Below are positions 50,705 through 59,564 of a DNA stretch of 64,000 nucleotides, piece after piece. A model generated the notes under the pieces. It saw only the letters and a list, made by a program, of their open reading frames with translations, made no database searches and was not told where the DNA came from. Position numbers and translations under genes: made by a program. The stretch's first letter is position 1; each line of letters starts with the position of its first letter. This stretch comes from Hymenobacter setariae (lineage in GTDB: Bacteria; Bacteroidota; Bacteroidia; Cytophagales; Hymenobacteraceae): the NCBI RefSeq assembly GCF_007713685.1, contig NZ_VMRJ01000005.1:1-64000 (forward strand). Reading direction: 5' to 3'.

Positions 50705-51673
50705 ATGCAGGAATTCCCTTCTGTTTCGGTTGTCATCCCGTCCTGGAATCAGGGGCGGTTCATTGGTCGCACGCTCGATAGTATTTTAAAACAGGACTAT
50801 CCTGGCTCCATCGAAATTATTGTATCGGACGGCGGCTCGACGGACGAAACTGTGGACGTGCTTAAGAGCTACGGCGACCGCCTTATCTGGTGGTCGGCCA
50901 AGGATAAAGGCTTTGTAGATGCGGTAACGAAAGGTGTGGCCCGGGCCACAGGCGAAATATTGGCGGTGCAAAGCTCCGACGACTACTACTTGCCGGGCGC
51001 ATTTCGGGCGATGGCTAAGGCCTTCCTACAATACCCCGAGGCCAGCTTTATTTCGGGAGGCGAGTACTCTATCGACCTGCAAGGCAACGTGATAGGTAGT
51101 AGCAATCCGGTCGGCGAGATTACCCCGCGCACCATTCTGTTTCAAACGGTACCGCCTCAGCACGCCACGTTTGTGAAGCGCCACTATTTTGAGGAAACCG
51201 GTGGAATGCGCCGCGAAGTAGATATGTGCGCCGATATCGACCAGTGGTACCGGGTGGCGCACCTCGCGCCGGGCCACTACATCCCCGATATGCTGGCTGT
51301 ATACCAGCTACACCCCGACCAACGCACCGTTACCAGCGACAAATGGTACCCCAACCTGGTAAAGATGGTGGAACTGTGTGAGCAGGAACCGCGGTATGGC
51401 ACCAAGTTTCGCCTCACCGACGAGGAGCGCCGCAACCTGTACACGTATTGGGAAATCAACTGGACAGGTAAGCGCGACATGCAGTTGGCCCGGCCCATTG
51501 CCTTTGCCAAGCTACCGGGCTTGCTCAGCTACAGCCCTCGCACTCGCCGCATGATATTAGGGGCCAGCATTAATCCAGTGCTAAAAAAGCTCCTTCCCAA
51601 AGGATTATTACGCACAATGCAGCCAGCTACAATAAATACTTCTCGGCCTAATTTAGACTGGTGGAAGCAGTAA
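50705..51673 (+). CDS. Family 2 glycosyltransferase
   Basis: A 322-residue GT2 enzyme with the canonical N-terminus SVVIPSWNQGRFIGRTLDSI and nucleotide-binding IIVSDGGSTDET. In the metal-site position is VQSSDDYYLPGAF, with the Ser-Ser-Asp-Asp pattern common in polysaccharide GT2 enzymes. It is soluble or peripheral, without membrane helices. It starts 10 bases after the STELLO-like gene and is probably cotranscribed with it. The linkage it makes is not predictable from sequence. Confidence 0.92.
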   Translation: MQEFPSVSVVIPSWNQGRFIGRTLDSILKQDYPGSIEIIVSDGGSTDETVDVLKSYGDRLIWWSAKDKGFVDAVTKGVARATGEILAVQSSDDYYLPGAFRAMAKAFLQYPEASFISGGEYSIDLQGNVIGSSNPVGEITPRTILFQTVPPQHATFVKRHYFEETGGMRREVDMCADIDQWYRVAHLAPGHYIPDMLAVYQLHPDQRTVTSDKWYPNLVKMVELCEQEPRYGTKFRLTDEERRNLYTYWEINWTGKRDMQLARPIAFAKLPGLLSYSPRTRRMILGASINPVLKKLLPKGLLRTMQPATINTSRPNLDWWKQ

Positions 51674-51759
51674 TATAACTTAAATAACTTAGAAGAGTCT
51701 GACCAAAGCTAAGCTTTGGTAAACTACTAACTGATTTTATTTGCGCTCCGCACTACATA

Positions 51760-52695
51760 ATGGAAAAAGACGCCAAAATATATATTGCTGGTCACCGTGG
51801 AATGGTAGGCTCGGCTATGCTCCGCCGCTTGCAGCAGGCGGGTTTCACCAACTTTGTAACTCGGACTTCTAGCGAGCTCGACCTACGTAATCAGCAGGCT
51901 GTAGCGGACTTTTTCACGCAGGAGAAGCCCGACTATGTAGTGCTGGCTGCAGCTAAGGTAGGCGGCATTAATGCCAACAACATCTACCGAGGCGAGTTTT
52001 TGTATGATAATTTGATGATTCAGAACAACGTGATTCACTCTTCCTATCTCAATGGGGTGAAAAAGCTATTGTTCCTAGGTTCGTCGTGCATCTATCCAAA
52101 ATTTGCCCCGCAACCTCTGCAGGAAACAGCGCTGCTAACTGGTGAGCTAGAGAGCACTAACGAGCCTTACGCTATCGCCAAGATAGCTGGCATCAAGCTG
52201 TGCGATGCCTACCGAAGCCAGTATGGTTGCAATTACATCTCGGCCATGCCAACTAATCTCTATGGCCCGCACGATAACTACGACTTGAAGAACTCGCACG
52301 TGCTGCCAGCACTGCTGCGTAAATTTCATGAAGCGAAAGAGGCTGGTGTGCCTGAAGTTGAAGTGTGGGGTACCGGTACGCCGCGCCGCGAGTTCCTGCA
52401 CGCAGACGACTTAGCCGATGCTTGTTACTGGTTGCTCGAAAATTATAATGAGCCCGGCCTAGTAAATATTGGCACTGGTACTGACTTAAGTATTCGTGAA
52501 CTGGCCGAGCTAGTGCAACGCACTGTAGGCTATGATGGTAACATTCGCTTCAATTCGGACTACCCTGACGGTACACCTCGCAAACTAATGGATGTAAGCA
52601 AGCTAGCTGGGCATGGTTGGGTAGCCAGCATTGGGTTAGAAGAAGGCGTTGCTGGCGTGTATGCTAGTGCTTTCAAAGACCAGCAGCCAGCTTAA
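51760..52695 (+). CDS. fcl: GDP-L-fucose synthase
   Basis: A 311-residue GDP-4-keto-6-deoxymannose epimerase/reductase, the last step to GDP-L-fucose. The NADP motif is IAGHRGMVGSAML. The active site holds LGSSCIYPKFAPQPLQE with Ser and Cys, then NEPYAIAKIAGIK (YxxxK), NLYGPHDNYD and the conserved NSHVLPALLRKFHEAK with the catalytic His. The preceding enzyme, GDP-mannose 4,6-dehydratase (gmd), is not in this window. Confidence 0.96.
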   Translation: MEKDAKIYIAGHRGMVGSAMLRRLQQAGFTNFVTRTSSELDLRNQQAVADFFTQEKPDYVVLAAAKVGGINANNIYRGEFLYDNLMIQNNVIHSSYLNGVKKLLFLGSSCIYPKFAPQPLQETALLTGELESTNEPYAIAKIAGIKLCDAYRSQYGCNYISAMPTNLYGPHDNYDLKNSHVLPALLRKFHEAKEAGVPEVEVWGTGTPRREFLHADDLADACYWLLENYNEPGLVNIGTGTDLSIRELAELVQRTVGYDGNIRFNSDYPDGTPRKLMDVSKLAGHGWVASIGLEEGVAGVYASAFKDQQPA

Positions 52696-52753
52696 AAGTT
52701 CCGGCAACAAGCTTCAGTATGATAAGCAGCCGAGGCCGCACTTCGGTTCGCCT

Positions 52754-52761
52754 TATCTTTG
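52754..52761 (+). promoter_or_regulatory. Promoter -7 box before the ABC exporter
   Basis: TATCTTTG matches TAnnTTTG and lies 83 bases before the start of the permease gene. Confidence 0.55.
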
Positions 52762-52844
52762 CGTAGCTATAAAGCACGGCTATTTGCTATTAGTGCTCGA
52801 TAGCTACTCTTCATTAACTAATCTGATAATTAGAATTTTATTCT

Positions 52845-53741
52845 GTGCAAACTGTAGAAGCTATTAAGTCGGCCGAGTCCGCTAGGTTAACTGCTCCTGA
52901 CCAAGAGCATTGGACTGAAATCATAGAGCCCCGCACCAATTTGCTCGACCTACGTCTTGGCGATGTGTGGCGCTATCGCGACTTGGTGATGCTGTTTGTG
53001 CGGCGTGATTTCGTTTCCAATTACAAGCAGACTATCCTAGGTCCCATCTGGCTCTTTATTCAACCTCTACTTACCACTATCACGTTTTACATCATTTTTG
53101 GCCGCGTGGCCAAACTTGATACTAGTGGTTTGCCGCCGTTTGTATTTTATCTGGCCGGTATTACTGTATGGAGTTACTTCTCGCAAAGTTTGACGGCCGT
53201 ATCCACCGTGTTCGTGACTAATGCGGCTATGTTCAGCAAAGTATACTTCCCACGCCTCACTATGCCGCTGTCTATTGTACTTTCCAATTTGGTGCGTTTT
53301 GGCATTCAATTTGGCTTATTTTTAATAGTATGGGCGTATTACCTTACTACTAGCTCTGCCTTACACCCCAACTGGTTGCTCATGCTCACACCATTGCTGG
53401 TAGTATTAATGGGATTGCTATCATTGGGGCTGGGCATGATATTTAGTGCCTTGACTACTAAATACCGAGACTTAGCTATGTTGCTCACTTTTGGGGTGCA
53501 ACTCCTCATGTATGCTACCCCCGTTATTATTCCCCTAGCCAATGTGTCACCTAAGTACCGATGGATTATGGTGGCTAACCCAATGAGCGCTATTGTCGAA
53601 ACCTTTCGTTATGGCTTTTTGGGTTCTGGTACACTCAACGGTGCTTATTTAAGTTATAGTATTGTTACTAGTTTTATTATATTATTTATTGGAATTGTCA
53701 TATTTAACAAAGTTGAAAAAAGCTTTACTGATACAGTTTAA
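52845..53741 (+). CDS. wzm: Polysaccharide ABC exporter permease (Wzm-like)
   Basis: A 298-residue ABC-2 type permease that exports finished lipid-linked O-polysaccharide or similar glycan across the inner membrane. The cytoplasmic start is followed by the Wzm-conserved FVRRDFVSNYKQTILGPIWLFIQPLLTT and six hydrophobic helices (about residues 67-85, 98-118, 145-170, 173-200, 208-225 and 266-284). It starts at GTG 52845. It pairs with the ATPase gene at 53871, 129 bases downstream, where a small CAATTG hairpin and a T run lie in the gap. Confidence 0.93.
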   Translation: MQTVEAIKSAESARLTAPDQEHWTEIIEPRTNLLDLRLGDVWRYRDLVMLFVRRDFVSNYKQTILGPIWLFIQPLLTTITFYIIFGRVAKLDTSGLPPFVFYLAGITVWSYFSQSLTAVSTVFVTNAAMFSKVYFPRLTMPLSIVLSNLVRFGIQFGLFLIVWAYYLTTSSALHPNWLLMLTPLLVVLMGLLSLGLGMIFSALTTKYRDLAMLLTFGVQLLMYATPVIIPLANVSPKYRWIMVANPMSAIVETFRYGFLGSGTLNGAYLSYSIVTSFIILFIGIVIFNKVEKSFTDTV

Positions 53742-53870
53742 CAATTGATTTTCCAATTGTCCCTTTTTTTGGCAAATAGAGAATAATTGATTAGAGCTTA
53801 TTGTAACCTAAGATAATGCTCGATGAACTTATCATTGAAAAATGATAACAAAAAAGCTTAGTTAAAAATT

Positions 53871-55142
53871 ATGAGTAATACTGTTATTAAGGTAGAGAAC
53901 CTAGGCAAGCAATACCGCTTAGGTGAAATTGGAACTGGCACTCTTAGCCACGATTTAAATCGGGCCTGGGCACGATTGCGAGGTAAAGAAGACCCATTTG
54001 CTAAAATTGGCGATACTAATGACCGCACTACTAAAGGCAGTAGTGACTTCGTGTGGTCGCTCAAAGACATCAATTTTGAGGTGCGCGCTGGCGAAGTGCT
54101 TGGCATTATCGGCCGCAATGGGGCTGGTAAATCAACACTACTCAAAATTCTGTCGAAAGTTACGGCTCCTACTACCGGTCGTATTAATATAAAAGGGCGG
54201 ATTGCTTCGCTACTTGAAGTAGGTACAGGCTTCCACCCAGAGTTGACAGGTAGGGAAAATATTTTTCTCAACGGGGCAATCTTGGGTATGACTAAGATAG
54301 AAATACGCAATAAATTTGATGAAATTGTGGATTTCTCAGGTGTAGAGCGCTATATTGACACACCCGTAAAACGCTACAGCAGTGGCATGTATGTACGCTT
54401 AGCCTTTGCTGTCTCCGCTTTTTTAGAACCGGAAATTCTAATCGTAGATGAAGTATTGGCTGTTGGTGATGCCGAGTTTCAAAAGAAGTGTTTAGGGCGG
54501 ATGAAAGATGTAAGTGTCAATGATGGCCGCACAGTACTATTTGTAAGTCACAACATAGCAGCTGTTAGAGGATTGTGCACTAACGGACTTCTCTTAAATC
54601 AAGGTAGGGTTGAATCCTTTGCTGATATCTCTACTGTTTTAAATGACTATTTCTCTACTCCTAATGATGAAGTGGATGGAGGTAGAGAAATAAATAAGAA
54701 TAAAAAGGATAATTATTTCTTAAAATGGTATTTGCAGGTAGGAGATGAACAGAGACATTATTGTGAACCTCGGCAGGAGTTATCTTTTTGCTTTGAATTT
54801 GTTAACAAAGTCAAATTAAATAAGGCTGAAGTAGGATTTCAAATTAGGGGTAATGATGGAGAAATTGTATATGGAACCAATAGTAGAGATAGAAATGGGT
54901 TGTATTTCGAATTGACGCCAGGAATACATAAATTTGTTTTTGATGTTAGACTGCCAATAAGAGACGGGAATTATGAAATTGATGTCGCAATTGCCGAAAA
55001 TGATACAATAGTAGACCATTGGATTTCTAAAACACGGCTTGAATTATTATCAAAAGAAAAGGACACAGTCCTTTCTGAATCAGTTACGGGAATATTAAGA
55101 GAGCTGTCACATTTTAGTAAAGTAAAAACTGGGAGTTTATAA
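53871..55142 (+). CDS. wzt: Polysaccharide ABC exporter ATPase with Wzt-type C-terminal domain
   Basis: A 423-residue ATPase that powers Wzm and, through its C-terminal domain, recognises the glycan's non-reducing end. Walker A is GIIGRNGAGKSTLL, signature YSSGMYVRLAFAVSAF, and Walker B EILIVDEVLAVGDAEF. Residues about 265-415 form the beta-sandwich Wzt_C domain. DNA composition breaks inside the gene: line 54061-54120 has 31 of 60 G+C and few rare codons, while 54661-54720 has 16 of 60 with many AGA, ATA and AAT. The two halves therefore look to be of different origin; see findings. Confidence 0.94.
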   Translation: MSNTVIKVENLGKQYRLGEIGTGTLSHDLNRAWARLRGKEDPFAKIGDTNDRTTKGSSDFVWSLKDINFEVRAGEVLGIIGRNGAGKSTLLKILSKVTAPTTGRINIKGRIASLLEVGTGFHPELTGRENIFLNGAILGMTKIEIRNKFDEIVDFSGVERYIDTPVKRYSSGMYVRLAFAVSAFLEPEILIVDEVLAVGDAEFQKKCLGRMKDVSVNDGRTVLFVSHNIAAVRGLCTNGLLLNQGRVESFADISTVLNDYFSTPNDEVDGGREINKNKKDNYFLKWYLQVGDEQRHYCEPRQELSFCFEFVNKVKLNKAEVGFQIRGNDGEIVYGTNSRDRNGLYFELTPGIHKFVFDVRLPIRDGNYEIDVAIAENDTIVDHWISKTRLELLSKEKDTVLSESVTGILRELSHFSKVKTGSL

Positions 55143-55143
55143 T

Positions 55144-55755
55144 ATGTTAAAGAAAAGCTATAAATTTTTTATAAAAAAATTAACTCGTCTTGAGTTGTTT
55201 GCAAAACTATTGCATAAAGAAAGTCATAAAGACAATGACATAATTGTGCAATTTAGAAAAGCAGGCTCAAATTGCTTTATTCCCCCTTCAGCTTATATTG
55301 GAAATCCTAAATATATTTCCATTGGTGATAATTTTGCTAGTTGGCATAATTTAAGGATGGAGGCTATTGATGAATATATGGGCCAAAAGTTTTCCCCAAG
55401 TATTGTAATAGGTAACAATGTAAGTATAGGAGCTGATTTTCATGTTGGGTGTATTAATCACATTACTATAGGTGATAATGTATTGATTGCAGGTAGAGTA
55501 TTCATAACTGACCATTATCATGGAAATCTTACAAAAGATGATATTGGAATTGCACCAACAGAAAGAAAATTGTTTTCTAAGGGACCAGTTATATTGATGA
55601 ATAACGTTTGGATAGGGGAGGGAGTTTGTATTATGCCGGGTGTTACAATTGGGGCCAATTCAGTTATTGGGGCTAATTCGGTTGTAACCAAAAGCTTTGA
55701 GGAAAATTCAATTTTGGCAGGTAGCCCTGCCAAGTTATTGAGGAAATTACAGTAG
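55144..55755 (+). CDS. Left-handed beta-helix acyltransferase
   Basis: A 203-residue hexapeptide-repeat acyltransferase of the sugar O/N-acetyltransferase class. Residues about 80-190 show hexapeptide repeats typical of the left-handed beta helix (VIGNNVSIGADFHVG, ITIGDNVLIAGRVFITD, GVTIGANSVIGANSVVTKSF), with the usual catalytic histidine in TDHYHGN. It begins 2 bases after wzt, in AT-rich DNA. It could acetylate a glycan sugar, including the amine of the FdtA/FdtB product, but this is inference from location. Confidence 0.85.
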   Translation: MLKKSYKFFIKKLTRLELFAKLLHKESHKDNDIIVQFRKAGSNCFIPPSAYIGNPKYISIGDNFASWHNLRMEAIDEYMGQKFSPSIVIGNNVSIGADFHVGCINHITIGDNVLIAGRVFITDHYHGNLTKDDIGIAPTERKLFSKGPVILMNNVWIGEGVCIMPGVTIGANSVIGANSVVTKSFEENSILAGSPAKLLRKLQ

Positions 55756-55773
55756 TTTATAAAAATATAATGA

Positions 55774-56796
55774 ATGACCTTTATGAGTAGTGTGCTTAGA
55801 GACGAAACTGTACCTAAAGTTTCTGTTATAATACCTAATTATAATCATGCTACTTATTTAGCACAAAGGATAAATAGCGTTCTCGTACAAACTTTTTCCG
55901 ATATCGAGGTTATTTTATTAGACGATTTTTCAAAGGATAATAGCTCTGAAATAATCCAAACATATTCGAAAATCGATTCTAGAATTAGACCAGTATTCAA
56001 TAGTAGTAATAGTGGTAGTGTCTTCAAACAATGGGCAAAAGGCTTATCCTTTGCCAAAGGAAAATATGTCTGGATTGCTGAGAGCGATGATTTTGCAGAA
56101 CCTAATTTTCTATCTACACTCGTACCAATCTTAGAGCAAGATAGCACACTGGCTTTTGCTTATTCAAATTCACTAGTAGTAGATAGTGAAGGTAGTGCTA
56201 AAGAGCCAATATCTGAATTAAAAAAAAGAATATTTAATACAGAGCATTGGCATCATGATTTTGTTTCTGATGGTAAACAGGAATTAAGTCAGTACCTATC
56301 ATTACAATGCACAGTCAACAATGCCAGCGCTGTCTTGTTTCGTCGTAGTAGTATCGACGAAGTAGGAGGAGTTGATACCAACTTTAGGTACACGGGTGAT
56401 TGGATGATGTATATTAAATTAAGTTTGATAGGTAATATAGCTTATAGAGCCGAATGTCTTAATAATTACCGTGAACACGAAGTGAATGCTAGTAAGAAAT
56501 CCTTTAGTGATGGAAGCCAATTATTTGAGCGGCAAAAATGTTTTGCTTACGTTTATAAATCAAGTGCATTAGATAAAGTCTCGACTGACACTATGTTGTA
56601 TTATGCGAGCATTGAGCTTAAAGAGTTGCAATATCATTTATTTAATAATATAAAGCAGCCTGGTAAAATGCTGCATATGATATCTGAAATAATTAAAATC
56701 AGCCCTGCTTACTATATAAAAGTACAGTATGGTATTATTAGGGTAACTAAATTATGGAATAAGATGCGGTCATTAAGAGATAGTTATAAGGGCTAG
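55774..56796 (+). CDS. Family 2 glycosyltransferase
   Basis: A 340-residue GT2 enzyme: SVIIPNYNHATYLAQRINSVL, the nucleotide-binding VILLDDFSKDNS, and the metal-site region WIAESDDFAEPNF. The C-terminal helices after residue 260 are longer than in core GT2 enzymes. It lies in the AT-rich block, 18 bases after the acyltransferase gene, so it probably belongs to the same transcript. Donor and acceptor are not predictable. The start may be ATG 55774 or the ATG three codons later. Confidence 0.9.
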   Translation: MTFMSSVLRDETVPKVSVIIPNYNHATYLAQRINSVLVQTFSDIEVILLDDFSKDNSSEIIQTYSKIDSRIRPVFNSSNSGSVFKQWAKGLSFAKGKYVWIAESDDFAEPNFLSTLVPILEQDSTLAFAYSNSLVVDSEGSAKEPISELKKRIFNTEHWHHDFVSDGKQELSQYLSLQCTVNNASAVLFRRSSIDEVGGVDTNFRYTGDWMMYIKLSLIGNIAYRAECLNNYREHEVNASKKSFSDGSQLFERQKCFAYVYKSSALDKVSTDTMLYYASIELKELQYHLFNNIKQPGKMLHMISEIIKISPAYYIKVQYGIIRVTKLWNKMRSLRDSYKG

Positions 56797-56904
56797 AGCG
56801 CTAAAATTTTAAGATGTCAGTCTGGTATGTTTAGTGAGTGCTAACTATAATTTTAGCTACGCACCAGCATTAGATTGTCAACTAATAAGCAAACAAAAAC
56901 AATT

Positions 56905-58434
56905 ATGAAGCCAGCTGAAGTTAAAATTTCTGTCGTTATTACAGCTGATGGTAACACCAATCAACTATTGTCTACTGTACAATCAGTCTTAAGACAGACC
57001 TACACTAATTTAGAGTGCTTAGTAGTAAGTAACAATGAATTAGATAGTAATATCAATTCATTTGAGCAATTGGGTGATGATAAAATTAAGTTGTTGATTA
57101 GCGATACAAGTGGCGTTGCTCTCGTACAGAAGGGAGTACTAGAGGCTACCGGTGACTATATTCTATTATTAACTGCTGGGGATACATTATACAGTGTTGA
57201 TAGTATAACACAGTTGATGAGTCCAGGGCTTTCGGAATATGGAATAATTTATGGAAACATAGCTCGCCTATTTCCGGATGGAAAGCAGGATACAGAACAA
57301 TTGCCTTCTGCATTAACTCCTGATTTATTTACATATATAAATCTCAATATTTTGCTAGCTGCTTTAGTTCGCAAAAATTTATTGATTGAGTATAATTTTT
57401 TCGATAATAATATAAACTACTTGCATGCATGGGCATTCATAGCTAGAGCTGTATTAGTTGGTAAAGAAAAATACATACATAAAGATGTTTGTGTAGCAAT
57501 TATTTCGGTCAACAGAAGTGGTAATTGGTATAAGTTATCCAATATTCACCTTATGGGAACTGAGCACTTTAAAATAAAAAACGAATTTCCATCAATTATA
57601 TCAGTAGAAAACCAACAGTCAGATACATCTGCTACTAGTGTTGCCACAGCTGGAGGCAAGGGGTTACTTAGTGCCATAGGTAAATTGGTTGATTATGGTA
57701 CAGCAAAATATATATTGAGGTCTCTGCGGTCTAAAATTGAATTAGCTAAATATAAGAAAAAGCATCAAAAGGAGTGTTTAGCCATTCCCATCATTATCAA
57801 CAATAAAAACCACGTTACTTATTTGAAGAGACTTATAAATTCACTAGAGAAACGTGGCTATCATAATATTCATATTATTGATAATGCCTCTACTTATCCC
57901 CCCCTGCTCGATTTTTATGAGCATAGTAAATATAATGTTTTCCGTCTGTCCAACAACGTTGGATTCTGCGCTTTATGGGATACTCAAATATTCGAATCAT
58001 TTAAAGACCAATATTATGTTTATACGGATAGCGATTTAGAAATCGTTGATGAATGCCCAGACGATTTTATGGTTATAATGCATTATCTGCTTCACAAATA
58101 TTCCTTAGGCAAAGTAGGACTTTCTTTGCCAACTAATGATTTACCAGATTTCTACGCTAATAAAGCAGAGGTCCAGGAGTGGGAAAAAAGGCATCAAGTG
58201 GAAGGGATTGAACGACTAGCATTTTCTGCCCCAGTAGACACCACATTTGCCTTATACAAGCCTAACACTTTTGGGCCAGCTGGAATGTTGTCAGCTTTCC
58301 GAACTAAGTTTCCATATAGTGCTCGTCATCTGCCTTGGTATGAGAATACACAGTCATTAACTGAGGAGCAATTATATTATTATAAAAATGCAAGAACATC
58401 ATCGCACTGGAGTAGTAAAATTAAGGTAGAATAG
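56905..58434 (+). CDS. Two-domain glycosyltransferase-like protein
   Basis: A 509-residue protein that looks like two glycosyltransferase-like domains in one chain. The first ~100 residues (VKISVVITADGNTNQLLSTV, NLECLVVSN, TGDYILLLTAGDTLY) are a GT2 front. From about residue 290 a second GT-A segment begins (IPIIINNKNHVTYLKRLINSL, IHIIDNASTYPPLLDFYEH, YVYTDSDLEIVDECP), with a DSD metal-site motif and NNVGFCALWDTQIF. The middle holds no membrane helix. ATG 56905 is preferred to an in-frame TTG at 56875. It may add two sugars or use one domain as a scaffold; both are inference. Confidence 0.8.
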   Translation: MKPAEVKISVVITADGNTNQLLSTVQSVLRQTYTNLECLVVSNNELDSNINSFEQLGDDKIKLLISDTSGVALVQKGVLEATGDYILLLTAGDTLYSVDSITQLMSPGLSEYGIIYGNIARLFPDGKQDTEQLPSALTPDLFTYINLNILLAALVRKNLLIEYNFFDNNINYLHAWAFIARAVLVGKEKYIHKDVCVAIISVNRSGNWYKLSNIHLMGTEHFKIKNEFPSIISVENQQSDTSATSVATAGGKGLLSAIGKLVDYGTAKYILRSLRSKIELAKYKKKHQKECLAIPIIINNKNHVTYLKRLINSLEKRGYHNIHIIDNASTYPPLLDFYEHSKYNVFRLSNNVGFCALWDTQIFESFKDQYYVYTDSDLEIVDECPDDFMVIMHYLLHKYSLGKVGLSLPTNDLPDFYANKAEVQEWEKRHQVEGIERLAFSAPVDTTFALYKPNTFGPAGMLSAFRTKFPYSARHLPWYENTQSLTEEQLYYYKNARTSSHWSSKIKVE

Positions 58435-58628
58435 TAGTTAAGTATACATACTTTTAAGTAGATGCATTTAACTATTCACCAATAGCTTTGTCCCGAATAG
58501 CATTAAGTTATATAACGTATTTGTGATTAGGAGCATATCATTAAATTCATAAATCAAGCAATAGAAATTAGTATATTTTTAATCAACTGAGATTGATGCT
58601 CAGTAATAGTGTTAAATAAATTTTTATT

Positions 58629-59522
58629 ATGATTTCAATAATAATATGTTCAAGAGGGCAATCTTTTCGGCAAAGCACCATTGAAAGTGTTGCTGGTAGT
58701 ATTGGAGTACCCTATGAAGTAATTGCGATTGATAATAGTAAAAATGAGTATGGAATTTGCGAAGCTTATAATATTGGTGCAACACGAGCACAATATGGCA
58801 TATTGTGCTTCATGCACGAGGATATTGCCTTTAGAACTACTGGGTGGGGCAATATTGTTGAAAGAATATTACTAGATAATTCGATAGGTGTTTTAGGAAT
58901 CACAGGTGGCAAATGGCTTCCGAATGCACCGGGTACCTGGTGGTCTTGTGGCAATAAATATTTAAGCTCAAATGTTCTAGACCAAAGCAGCAATGGTGAG
59001 TATAGCAGATATACTTACTCTAATCCTGAAGACAAAAATCTAGTAGATGTTGCCGCTGTTGATGGGCTTTGGATATGCGCGCGTAAGGAGGTCTGGGCAA
59101 GGTTTCCTTTTGATGAAAAAGTGTTTCCCGGCTTTCACTTTTATGATGTGGATTTTTGCGCAACTATATCACAAGAATATCGGATATGTGTATCGCTAGA
59201 AATAAGTGTTACGCACTTCTCGCTAGGTAGCTATAATGATTCTTGGTTGACTTATGCTGATGTATTCTATCGTAAACATCTAAATCGGCTTCCAATTGGT
59301 CAAGTTCAGCTGAGTAATAGGGAGGCTTGTGTGCAAGAGTATGAAGCTTGTAAAACATTTCTTTTGCAACTTATAGATAAGAATATGGCTGTAGGAATAG
59401 GGTATCTGTATCTATCTAGGTGTATAAAGATGAAGCCTTTTTCTCGTGACACAATATGGCTAGCGCGTTATTATGCAAGATACATTTGGCAAAATAGGTA
59501 TAAGCGTAAGCACAAAGGTTAA
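58629..59522 (+). CDS. Glycosyltransferase, GT2-like
   Basis: A 297-residue protein with a GT2-like front: SIIICSRGQSFRQSTIESV, EVIAIDNSKNEYGICEAYN and the acidic motif CFMHEDIAFRTTGWG in the metal-site position. A second part (WWSCGNKYLSS, VAAVDGLWICARKEVWARFPFDEKVFPGFHFYDVDF) is characteristic of a sugar-transferase group in O-antigen loci. It starts at ATG 58629 after a 194-base AT-rich gap with no gene seen. Substrates are unknown. Confidence 0.83.
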   Translation: MISIIICSRGQSFRQSTIESVAGSIGVPYEVIAIDNSKNEYGICEAYNIGATRAQYGILCFMHEDIAFRTTGWGNIVERILLDNSIGVLGITGGKWLPNAPGTWWSCGNKYLSSNVLDQSSNGEYSRYTYSNPEDKNLVDVAAVDGLWICARKEVWARFPFDEKVFPGFHFYDVDFCATISQEYRICVSLEISVTHFSLGSYNDSWLTYADVFYRKHLNRLPIGQVQLSNREACVQEYEACKTFLLQLIDKNMAVGIGYLYLSRCIKMKPFSRDTIWLARYYARYIWQNRYKRKHKG

Positions 59523-59564
59523 TTTATGCTTTATGAAGCAGTTGCTTAGTTTAATGCGTGTTCT

